Positions 1 through 5,427 of a stretch of 5,852 nt of DNA are shown piece by piece; positions within the stretch are counted from its first letter, which is position 1; each line of letters begins with the position of its first letter. Source of the stretch: Vulcanimicrobiota bacterium. GTDB lineage: Bacteria; Vulcanimicrobiota; Vulcanimicrobiia; Vulcanimicrobiales; Vulcanimicrobiaceae. Both the position numbers and the translations under genes were made by a program. Location of the stretch: NCBI GenBank assembly GCA_013289785.1, contig JABCZE010000118.1, positions 1 through 5,852 on the forward strand, in the 5' to 3' direction. The notes under the pieces were generated by a model. The model was not told the origin of the DNA, made no database searches, and saw only the letters and a program-made list of their open reading frames with translations.

Positions 1-318
1 GCCGCCGGTTACCAATGCGTGCAGAACGTCGCTCTGCGTAACGCGCGGTCCGAAGCGGTATTCTCCGGCTCGCACCGCCACATCTTCGTCACGCAATCTG
101 GCGAGAATCCGAAACGTGAGCGTGTTGTTGATCACGCCGTCCTCCGCAAGCTGCGTGGCCACTTCGCCGAAGGTCGCGCCCCGCTGGACTACGAGCTGTT
201 GCGGCGTTTGCGGATGCGATCGGTCAACCGCGACCACGTACCAGAAGAGGCCGCACGCGGCGACAGCAACGGCGAGCAGCGAAGCGGTAACCGCGGCACA
301 CCGCACGAGGAACCTCAC
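1..318 (-). CDS. mltG: Endolytic murein transglycosylase MltG, N-terminal part (partial)
   Basis: The first 106 residues are visible before the left edge cuts the gene. It starts at GTG (318-316) and overlaps the ruvX stop in a GTGA junction. Residues 1-6 (MRFLVR) are basic, and about 7-31 form a membrane helix. A LysM-like/YceG N-terminal subdomain follows, with VVQRGATFGEVATQLAEDGV (43-62), a segment TFRILARL (68-75) and the family signature AGEYRFG (84-90), then VTQSDVLHALVTGG. MltG is an inner-membrane enzyme that cleaves nascent peptidoglycan strands and sets glycan chain length. The catalytic Glu lies in the missing C-terminal part, so activity cannot be judged. Placement directly after ruvX matches the frequent ruvX/yrrK-mltG pairing in bacteria. 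The first residues are unambiguous enough to exclude a generic membrane protein. Confidence 0.9.
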   Translation of the reverse strand, partial: MRFLVRCAAVTASLLAVAVAACGLFWYVVAVDRSHPQTPQQLVVQRGATFGEVATQLAEDGVINNTLTFRILARLRDEDVAVRAGEYRFGPRVTQSDVLHALVTGG

Positions 319-737
319 GCGCTCGGCTCGTTTCGCCGCCGCGCGAGAAACGATTCGAGGATCAACGCAGCCGCCATCCGGTCCACAATCGTCCGGCGCT
401 TTTGCCGCGAAACGTCGGCAGCTATCAGGCTTTTGGTCGCCTGGGCGGTCGTGAGGCGTTCGTCCACGCGGTGAATCGTACCGGGAAAAACCTCGCGGAG
501 TTTCTCGACAAACGCGTCCATCTCGCGCGCCGCAATGCCGCGATCGCCGGCGAGCGTCAACGGATCGCCCACGACCAGCTCGGCGATCCCATAGGAATCG
601 GCCAGCTCTTTAATTTGCGTTAGATCGTCCCGCCGGTTCGTCCGCTCGATGGTTGCGACCGGCAGCGCGAACGTGGCGCTCGGATCCGAGACCGCGATGC
701 CGATGCGCTTGCTGCCGACGTCCAGCGCCATGATCAC
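315..737 (-). CDS. ruvX: RuvX/YqgF-family pre-16S rRNA nuclease (RNase H-like fold)
   Basis: The protein has 140 residues, matching the usual 135-145. Hallmarks are the first strand ALDVGSKRIGIAVSD (4-18, acidic residue D6), ELVVGDPLTLAGDRG (53-67), VDERLTTAQA (91-100) and VDRMAAALILESFL (118-131, acidic residue D119). This is the RNase H-like YqgF family, which processes the 5' end of pre-16S rRNA and was earlier proposed as a Holliday-junction resolvase. I chose GTG (737-735) as start, giving M-I-M-A-L-D. It supplies the full first beta strand and makes a 4-base GTGA overlap with the recO stop, the same arrangement as at the mltG junction. ATG at 731 (MALDVGSK) is the alternative and would clip the strand. 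An in-frame upstream extension to 935 lies inside recO and has no family features. In VVGDPL an Asp replaces the Leu usual in 'VGLP'. Confidence 0.95.
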   Translation of the reverse strand: MIMALDVGSKRIGIAVSDPSATFALPVATIERTNRRDDLTQIKELADSYGIAELVVGDPLTLAGDRGIAAREMDAFVEKLREVFPGTIHRVDERLTTAQATKSLIAADVSRQKRRTIVDRMAAALILESFLARRRNEPSA

Positions 738-1477
738 GCGCCAAGCCCACCGAGATAGGCCACGGCCTTCGGGCGGCGGCCAAGATGATGTGCGATCAGC
801 TCGGCAACGGCATGCGTTGCCGCCGGCGTTGCGTGCAGTGCCGCGGCCCCACCGCCTTTGGGCACTGCGAGCGCTCGCAGGTTGACGAGATCTTGCGCCG
901 TCAGTTCGGCCAGATCGCGCCAGCGTTCGCGGCACGCTTCGTCAACGAATCCGCCCGCCTCCGCGTGCAGCCACACGCTGCCGGCCGCGAGGGCGCCACC
1001 GCATTGCACGCACCGGTCCAGCGGCGGAGCCAGACCGAGCAAGTCGAGCAGACGAAGGGAAAACCGCGGCAGCAGGCCTAGGGGCTCCGTGCAAGCCGCA
1101 ATCGATCCGATGGCGCCGGCAAGCAGCTCGTACACCTCGGGAAGTGCGAGGTCGGGTTCGCAAAAGGCGTCGATCGTCTCGGCCATCAGCGAAACGACGG
1201 CGTAGCGCTCGGGCTCCACCAGCGTCGGCCACGGCGCCGAGATCGTTTCGGCCGAAACGATCACCTCGAGCGTTCGGCCGCGGTGCATCAAAAAATCACA
1301 CTCGTTGGCCAGCTCCAGCCGCCCCGCCAAATGACTGCGCATGCGGCGAACGCCTTTGGCAACGGCATCGAGCTTGCCGCGCTCGCGCGTGAAAATCGTC
1401 ACGATGCGATCGGCTTCGGACAACTGGCGCCGGCGAAGGACGATGCCGCGGGTTTTATAAGCGCGCGGCGGCGTCAG
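734..1477 (-). CDS. recO: DNA repair protein RecO
   Basis: RecO helps load RecA on SSB-coated single-stranded DNA and anneals strands in RecFOR recombinational repair. The N-terminal OB fold is clear: YKTRGIVLRRRQLSEADRIV (7-26), TIFTRERGKLDAVAKGVRR (28-45) and SHLAGRLE (48-55). The C-terminal helical domain contains CVQCGG (156-161), the first half of the usual Cys4 zinc site. The second half reads ACRERW (181-186), so only C182 of the second CxxC remains. Length is 247 residues from the proposed CTG (1477-1475), normal for the family. The start is unusual: no ATG, GTG or TTG lies in frame near YKTRG. The nearest upstream one I find is a TTG at 1630, deep inside corC, and the next downstream TTG (Q-L-S) would cut the first strand of the OB fold. 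CTG, or ATC at 1480, after GGAGG is the best choice. The stop TGA lies within a GTGA overlap with ruvX. Confidence 0.93.
   Translation of the reverse strand: MTPPRAYKTRGIVLRRRQLSEADRIVTIFTRERGKLDAVAKGVRRMRSHLAGRLELANECDFLMHRGRTLEVIVSAETISAPWPTLVEPERYAVVSLMAETIDAFCEPDLALPEVYELLAGAIGSIAACTEPLGLLPRFSLRLLDLLGLAPPLDRCVQCGGALAAGSVWLHAEAGGFVDEACRERWRDLAELTAQDLVNLRALAVPKGGGAAALHATPAATHAVAELIAHHLGRRPKAVAYLGGLGA
1241..1262. repeat. Perfect 22-bp palindrome inside recO
   Basis: The half-site GATCGTTTCGG is followed immediately by its exact reverse complement CCGAAACGATC, giving 11 matched pairs and no spacer. The flanking bases (A at 1240 and A at 1263) do not pair. It encodes ordinary RecO residues (IVSAETI) on the minus strand. 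A 22-bp perfect palindrome is not expected by chance in under 6 kb (about 4 to the power -11 per position for even base composition). It could be a dimeric regulator site, a cruciform or a coincidence of codons. Confidence 0.9.
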
Positions 1478-2789
1478 GATCCTCCGATTGTTGCGGTTGA
1501 TTGATGCTGCCGTTGGTGTAGATGCGAACCGCGAGGATGCGACGGCCGCGGGTTCGATCGATGCGCAGGCGCGTATGATCGTCCGCGACGATCTCTTCGC
1601 CTTCGTTGGGAAGCCGTCCGAAGAGGCCAACCGTGTAACCGCCGATCGTCTCGAAATCCTCAGTCGGTATCGCGGTTCCGAGCCTCGCATTCACGTCTTC
1701 GATATTCGTTCCGGCTTCGACCACGGCTTCTTGTTCGGAGATGACCGAGATCGGCTCTTGCTCGTCGGCGTCGTGCTCGTCGCGAATCTCTCCGACGATC
1801 TCTTCCAAGAGGTCTTCCATCGTCACCAGACCCGCGGTCCCGCCATATTCGTCGACGACGATTGCCAGTGAAAACTTGTCGCGCTGCATCTCTCGCAGAA
1901 GCTCGGAGATCTTCTTGGTCTCCGGGACGTGTACCGCCGTGCGCATCAAGGAACGCACGCTCGCGTGAGCCAGCGAGCCGTTTGCAAGTGCGACTAACAG
2001 CTCGCGGTCGTGAATGACGCCGACGATATCGTCTTTCGATTCCTGGTAGACGGGCAGCTTCGAATAACCCTCGGCGGTCACCACGTCGAGAACGCGGCGC
2101 GGCGAGTCGTCGATCGAAACGGCGACCATCTCCGGTCGCGGCTTCATCACTTCACGCACGATCGTGTCGCCGAACTCCATCACCGAATGAATCAGCTGAC
2201 GTTCCTGTTCCTCGATCACGCGCTGCTCCGCACCGACGTTGACGAGCACCCGAATATCTTCTTCGGTTACGTACATCGTCTGCCCGTGCTTGATATGAAA
2301 CGCTTTGAGAATTAGATCGCTCACCATTTGAAACGTTCGCGCAATCGGAGCGAGCACGTATGAGGCGTATCGCATCGGGCGCGCGAGGCGCAGCGCCCAG
2401 CGTTCGCTGTCGCCGGTCGCGACGGTCTTTGGGATGATCTCCCCAAAGAGCAGAAAGACGACCGTCATCAAGATCGTCGAAAGGACCGCCGCCGACGGGA
2501 GGCCGAGCGAGATCGCGACGTAGGTCGCCAGCGAATCGGCCGCCAGCAGCACGATCGTGTTGCCGACGAGTATCGACGTTAGGAAACGGTTCTTGTCGTC
2601 CAAGAGCGTCTGGAGGTCGCCCGAGCCGCGCACGCGCCGGTCGGAGATCGCCCGGGCGCGCAGGCGGGAAATCGAAATCAGGGCCGCCTCTGAAGCCGCG
2701 AAGAAGGCCGCGAGCAGGACGAGTACGACGAGCGCGATGAGCTCGTACGGCAGGCCGCCGGGGCTACTTCGGACGGGGTCGGTGTTCAA
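1455..2789 (-). CDS. CNNM/CBS-pair/CorC-HlyC family membrane transport protein
   Basis: With the chosen start the protein has 444 residues, a standard length. The order is an N-terminal CNNM (DUF21) membrane domain (about 14-165, with AAFFAASEAALISISR, LVGNTIV and LLFGEIIPKTVA), an acidic helical linker with TEEDIRVLV (175-183), a CBS pair (about 212-335, with REVMKPRPEMVAV, YSKLPVYQ and the hallmark VVDEYGGTAGLVTMEDLLEE at 311-330) and a CorC_HlyC domain (about 350-425, with TIGGYTVGLFGRLPNEGE). Relatives are linked to magnesium/cobalt efflux or resistance; 'hemolysin' is a historical label. The start is uncertain. TTG at 2789, 10 bases after the previous stop, keeps the whole membrane domain; TTG at 2810 would add seven residues and overlap the previous gene. 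Neither has a clear Shine-Dalgarno. The 3' end overlaps the likely recO start by about 23 bases. The exact subfamily name is left open. Confidence 0.94.
   Translation of the reverse strand: MNTDPVRSSPGGLPYELIALVVLVLLAAFFAASEAALISISRLRARAISDRRVRGSGDLQTLLDDKNRFLTSILVGNTIVLLAADSLATYVAISLGLPSAAVLSTILMTVVFLLFGEIIPKTVATGDSERWALRLARPMRYASYVLAPIARTFQMVSDLILKAFHIKHGQTMYVTEEDIRVLVNVGAEQRVIEEQERQLIHSVMEFGDTIVREVMKPRPEMVAVSIDDSPRRVLDVVTAEGYSKLPVYQESKDDIVGVIHDRELLVALANGSLAHASVRSLMRTAVHVPETKKISELLREMQRDKFSLAIVVDEYGGTAGLVTMEDLLEEIVGEIRDEHDADEQEPISVISEQEAVVEAGTNIEDVNARLGTAIPTEDFETIGGYTVGLFGRLPNEGEEIVADDHTRLRIDRTRGRRILAVRIYTNGSINQPQQSEDPDAAARL
1481..1485 (-). promoter_or_regulatory. Strong Shine-Dalgarno sequence before recO
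   Basis: The minus strand reads CGGAGGATCCTGACG here, with GGAGG at 1485-1481. It is the only strong ribosome-binding sequence I find ahead of a gene in the window. It sits 3 bases before the proposed CTG start of recO (1477), which is tighter than usual, or directly before ATC (1480). Its place inside the end of corC, where recO must begin, marks the translation start region even though no ATG, GTG or TTG follows in frame. Confidence 0.55.
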
Positions 2790-2798
2790 GTCGGCGCC

Positions 2799-2807
2799 AT
2801 TATAACA
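2799..2807 (-). promoter_or_regulatory. Possible extended -10 promoter for corC and downstream genes
   Basis: On the minus strand, positions 2807-2799 read TGTTATAAT, a perfect extended -10 element (TGnTATAAT), in otherwise very GC-rich DNA. It covers the stop codon of the kinase-phosphatase gene and lies 9 bases upstream of the proposed corC TTG. No good -35 hexamer sits 17 bases upstream (2827-2822 reads GCTGGT), which extended -10 promoters can tolerate. A transcript starting about 7 bases downstream would begin near 2792, almost at the corC start, so the mRNA would be nearly leaderless. It may also be a chance result of the Val-Leu-stop codons. Confidence 0.4.
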
Positions 2808-3564
2808 CAACGTGGGGCCGCACCAGCACGTAGATCGCCAAGGCGACGAGCGTGCCGAGTACGGCTCCCCAGAAGACTTCGAAGGGGCGGTGGATCTGTG
2901 CCTCCACGCGGCTCTGGGCAACCAAGAAGGCGACGAAATAGGCCAGGATGGCGGCGAGCGGTTTCTGGTAAAAGAACGCCAGCATCGTCGCCCCGGCAAA
3001 CGCTAGCGCCGCGTGTCCCGATACGGCTCCCCCTTGGAGCGCCGAGCCGCGGCCGACCCAGGCCTTGGCAAAGATCGTCGCGATCGCGACGACCGCCAGC
3101 ACGATGAGCGCCACGTTGGCCGGCACGGCTTTCACGGCGAAGAAAACGCGGGCCTCACCGCTCATGAGGCCCTGGTAAAAGATCAGGTAAGCGGCCAGTA
3201 CCGCGCCGATTGCTGCAATGAGGACCGCCCCCGCCGCCGCGTCTTTGGCGCTCTTTGCCAGCGGGTGATGCGCGACGGTCAGCAGGTCGACGATCGACTC
3301 GATCGCGGTGTTCATCAGTTCCATGCTGAGCACGAGCGCGACCAAACCAACGGTCGCAATAACGTAGACGCGATCCAAACGCAACACGAGCGTCGTTACG
3401 AGCACCAGCGCCGCAATGAGAAAGTGCACGCGCATGTTCGGCTGCGTGCGGGTCGCATAGATTATGCCTTCGAAGGCGTGGTGAAACGAGCGGAAAAACC
3501 GGCTGCGATCGACGGGAAGATAGTGCGGCTCGCGTTTGCCTCGCTCGTCGGCAGGTTGGTGCAT
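2800..3564 (-). CDS. dgkA: DgkA-type lipid kinase fused to a PAP2-type phosphatase domain
   Basis: This 254-residue integral membrane protein has two parts. Residues about 22-132 are a prokaryotic diacylglycerol/undecaprenol kinase: FFRSFHHAFEGI, three hydrophobic segments, the core MELMNTAIESIVD (81-93, with E82, N85 and E89 matching E69, N72 and E76 of E. coli DgkA) and HPLAKSAKDAAAGAVLI (100-116). Residues about 145-250 resemble a PAP2 phosphatase, with SGH at 182-184 (usual PSGH, here VSGH) and SRVEAQIHRPFEV (218-230) as motif 3, with Glu in place of the usual Asp. Motif 1 is reduced to K167 followed by GRG. The TXE motif that normally begins the kinase active site reads TQPNMR (40-45), so Q41 replaces the conserved Glu. 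Such enzymes phosphorylate undecaprenol or diacylglycerol; the PAP2 half would do the reverse on a lipid phosphate or diphosphate. The start ATG overlaps the ybeY stop by one base. Which substrate each half uses cannot be read from sequence. Confidence 0.92.
   Translation of the reverse strand: MHQPADERGKREPHYLPVDRSRFFRSFHHAFEGIIYATRTQPNMRVHFLIAALVLVTTLVLRLDRVYVIATVGLVALVLSMELMNTAIESIVDLLTVAHHPLAKSAKDAAAGAVLIAAIGAVLAAYLIFYQGLMSGEARVFFAVKAVPANVALIVLAVVAIATIFAKAWVGRGSALQGGAVSGHAALAFAGATMLAFFYQKPLAAILAYFVAFLVAQSRVEAQIHRPFEVFWGAVLGTLVALAIYVLVRPHVVL
3075..3092. repeat. Perfect 18-bp palindrome inside the kinase-phosphatase gene
   Basis: Positions 3075-3092 read TCGTCGCGA followed by its reverse complement TCGCGACGA, with the centre GCGATCGC. 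It is made only of TCG/CGA-like words that are frequent in this GC-rich coding DNA, and it encodes Val, Ala, Ile and Thr codons of a membrane helix. The symmetry is exact, but low complexity makes chance more likely than for the recO palindrome. Confidence 0.8.
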
Positions 3565-4016
3565 CAGGCTTTCGCAGCGTACGGCCAGGGAAGTGCGATC
3601 GCTTCGGCCAGTTGCCGTTCGCGACGTTCCATCGCGCGCCGTTCGCCGGCGAGCACGTGATCGTGGCCCTGCAGATGCAGCAGGCCGTGAATCAGCAGTC
3701 GGTAGATTTCGTCCTGCAGCGGAGCATCATAATCGGCCGCCTGGCGCCGCGCCGTATCGACCGAAATCACGACGTCGCCCAATAATCGCTCGCTGGCTGC
3801 CGGCATTCCCGTACCGTCCATCGGAAAGCTCAGCACGTCGGTCGGCGCATCCTTGCCCCGATAGTCGCGGTTGAGCGCGCGCATCGCCTCGTCGCCGACG
3901 AGCGTCAGTGACAGCGCGCCGGACTCGCCGATGGCACCCAGCAGCCGCCGCGCGGTTGAGACCAGCGCGCGTCCGTCGACGCCGCTGCGGCGCACGTCAT
4001 TTCGGTAATGGATCAT
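3564..4016 (-). CDS. ybeY: Endoribonuclease YbeY (16S rRNA 3'-end maturation factor)
   Basis: The protein has 150 residues, typical for the family. The zinc-binding signature HGLLHLQGHDH (110-120) supplies the three metal ligands H110, H114 and H120. Upstream are the conserved blocks LNRDYRGKDAPTDVLSFP (48-65) and LLGDVVISVDTA (78-89). YbeY is a cytoplasmic metallo-endoribonuclease needed for correct 16S rRNA 3'-end processing and late ribosome quality control. The start ATG (4016-4014) gives the usual short N-terminus MIHYRND and overlaps the end of phoH by 20 bases; no Shine-Dalgarno is visible. The stop TGA shares its last base with the ATG of the kinase gene (TGATG). Both junctions suggest translational coupling. 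The phoH-ybeY pairing is widely conserved and confirms both calls. Confidence 0.97.
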   Translation of the reverse strand: MIHYRNDVRRSGVDGRALVSTARRLLGAIGESGALSLTLVGDEAMRALNRDYRGKDAPTDVLSFPMDGTGMPAASERLLGDVVISVDTARRQAADYDAPLQDEIYRLLIHGLLHLQGHDHVLAGERRAMERRERQLAEAIALPWPYAAKA

Positions 4017-4947
4017 TGCTATACGCGCGGACGATGCGCGCCACCAGAGGATGGCGCACGATGTCGCGGTCGTCGAGTTCCACGACGCTCACGTCTTCGA
4101 TATCGCGGAGCCGAGCGGCAGCCGTTCGCAGCCCGCTGCGCTGCCCGGCCGGCAGATCGATCTGCGTTACGTCGCCCGTCACGACCATCTTCGAGTTGCT
4201 ACCCAACCGCGTGAGAAACATCTTGAGTTGGTCGTCGGTTGCGTTTTGCGCCTCGTCGAGGATCACGAATGCGTCGGCGAGCGTTCGCCCGCGCATGTAG
4301 GCCAAGGGCGCAATCTCGAGCGTGCCGCGCTCCATGTACTTGCTGACCTGCGAGTCTTCCAGCAAGTCGTTCAGCGCATCGAAGAGCGGTCGCATATAGG
4401 GATCGACCTTTTCGCGCAGGTCGCCGGGAAGAAATCCCAAGCGCTCGCCGGCCTCCACTGCCGGTCGAGAAAGAATCACCCGCGACGCCTCGCGCCGCTT
4501 CATCGCCCGGACCGCCATAACGATCGCGAGATACGTCTTTCCGGTGCCCGCGGGACCGATCCCGAACGTGAGCGTCGACTCCTCGATCGCGCGCACGAAC
4601 TGGCGTTGGCCGGCCGTCCGCGGACGCACTTCGCGTCCACGCTCGGTTCGCACAAGGGTGGTCGGGAGGGCAACGGCCGCATGGTGCGTCGCGGCGTCCG
4701 AGAGCGCCAATGCCAGGTCTTCCGGGGTTATGTGGGCGCCGCCAACGGCGGCGTCGAGCACGCGCCGCACGACGCTTTCGGCACGCGTGACGGCGGCGGC
4801 ATCACCCGCGAGCAGTAAACGGTCGCCGTCGGCATGGACTGCGACGCCCAGCGTCGCTTCAATGGCGGAAAGGTTGCGGTCGTACTCTCCAAAGAGGCGA
4901 ACGCGGTCGGAAAGCTCGTGGAGGTCGATGGATCGCTGGGCGGTCAA
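3997..4947 (-). CDS. phoH: PhoH-family ATPase (PhoH-like protein)
   Basis: This 316-residue protein is close to the usual length of cellular PhoH (about 310-350). An N-terminal KH-like region (about 20-65, with NLSAIEATLGVAV) precedes a P-loop ATPase core. Walker A is GPAGTGKT (131-138), followed by the family block EAGERLGFLPGDLREKVDPY (about 165-184). Walker B is FVILDEAQN (227-235), and sensor block MVVTGDVTQIDLP lies at 254-266. PhoH proteins are cytoplasmic ATPases related to the helicase-like part of larger RNA enzymes; their role is thought to be in RNA metabolism, and the frequent pairing with ybeY supports that. The chosen start is TTG (4947-4945), two bases after the upstream stop; it gives M-T-A-Q-R-S-I-D-L, matching the usual N-terminal length. 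No ATG or GTG is evident nearby and no good Shine-Dalgarno is present, so re-initiation after the upstream gene is likely. The stop lies 20 bases inside ybeY. Confidence 0.95.
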   Translation of the reverse strand: MTAQRSIDLHELSDRVRLFGEYDRNLSAIEATLGVAVHADGDRLLLAGDAAAVTRAESVVRRVLDAAVGGAHITPEDLALALSDAATHHAAVALPTTLVRTERGREVRPRTAGQRQFVRAIEESTLTFGIGPAGTGKTYLAIVMAVRAMKRREASRVILSRPAVEAGERLGFLPGDLREKVDPYMRPLFDALNDLLEDSQVSKYMERGTLEIAPLAYMRGRTLADAFVILDEAQNATDDQLKMFLTRLGSNSKMVVTGDVTQIDLPAGQRSGLRTAAARLRDIEDVSVVELDDRDIVRHPLVARIVRAYSNDPLPK

Positions 4948-4949
4948 CC

Positions 4950-5420
4950 CTACCGGTATTCGTCGTTGAGGCCCCGGGGCTTTCCAAGCACCTCGGCGGC
5001 GATCACTGCCCGGACGAGCTGCGGCCCAGTGCCAAAGAGGGAACGCGGCCTCGGTCTAGGCGCTTGGGGCGTGGCCGGAGGCTCGTTCCGCGGGGCGGGC
5101 GGCGGCCGTGGCGTAGCCTCACGCGGTACAATTGGACGCGGCGCCGCGGAACGCGCCGACAGCAGGCCCGGCGAACGGGCAGGCGCCTGGGCCCGAGCCT
5201 GCACCGCCTGCAATGCCTCAACAAGCCCGTGCTGTTCCGCTGTATCACGCGTAGTGGGCAAGTCAGCCCTGGCCGAGTCGGAGGGTTGTCGAACGACAAA
5301 GGAGAGTTCCCGATGCTCGGGCGGCTTCGCCGCAAGCTGGCGGCGCGCGCTCGATACCATGCTGCCGACCACCCCGACGATCAAGAAGGCGACCCAGATG
5401 AGGATCCCGAGATCGCGCAT
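4950..5420 (-). CDS. Single-helix membrane protein of unknown function, downstream of floA
   Basis: I do not recognise this 156-residue protein. It starts at ATG (5420-5418), 7 bases after floA, with no clear Shine-Dalgarno sequence, and ends at TAG. Residues about 4-22 (LGILIWVAFLIVGVVGSMV) form one hydrophobic helix followed by SSARR, so by the positive-inside rule most of the protein should be cytoplasmic. Residues about 30-75 are polar. Residues about 78-126 are rich in Pro, Arg and Ala and look disordered. The last 30 residues turn ordered again, with a short amphipathic segment QLVRAVIAAEVLGKPRGL (about 134-151). That end resembles the short 'AII-x-x-E-(I/V)-L-G-x-P-(R/K)' tail I recall from small membrane proteins of several phyla, but I cannot confirm this. 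It occupies the place of the small yqfB/yqfC-type genes between floA and phoH in Firmicutes. A role with FloA is inference from position only. Confidence 0.82.
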   Translation of the reverse strand: MRDLGILIWVAFLIVGVVGSMVSSARRQLAAKPPEHRELSFVVRQPSDSARADLPTTRDTAEQHGLVEALQAVQARAQAPARSPGLLSARSAAPRPIVPREATPRPPPAPRNEPPATPQAPRPRPRSLFGTGPQLVRAVIAAEVLGKPRGLNDEYR

Positions 5421-5427
5421 CGCGGCG

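Noticed and set aside
738..935. N-terminal extension of the ruvX frame by 66 residues
   Set aside because: It overlaps recO, is Arg-rich and lacks similarity to the family; the RuvX fold begins at IMALDVGSK.
1453..1460. TTATAAAA as a -10 element inside the start of recO
   Set aside because: It encodes the conserved Ala-Tyr-Lys-Thr residues of RecO and the corC stop, with no extended -10 or -35 match.
2811..2999. N-terminal extension of the corC frame into the kinase-phosphatase gene
   Set aside because: It overlaps the conserved PAP2 half and the extension has no CNNM features; the family N-terminus begins near LPYELIALVVL.
3013..3660. Plus-strand open frame of 215 codons opposite dgkA and ybeY
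   Set aside because: It is a shadow of two conserved genes; the translation is rich in Arg, Asp and His with no motif or hydrophobic core.
4152..4165. 14-bp palindrome GCAGATCGATCTGC in phoH
   Set aside because: This length is expected by chance at a substantial rate in a window of this size, and nothing else supports a site.
4051..4818. Plus-strand open frame of 255 codons opposite phoH
   Set aside because: It lies wholly opposite a clear phoH gene, its translation is His/Arg-rich with no recognisable domain, and long antisense frames are normal in GC-rich DNA.
4950..5420. Calling the single-helix protein a TonB-like or pilus protein because of its Pro-rich linker
   Set aside because: There is no TonB C-terminal domain or pilin signal, and the Pro-rich stretch alone is not evidence of either.
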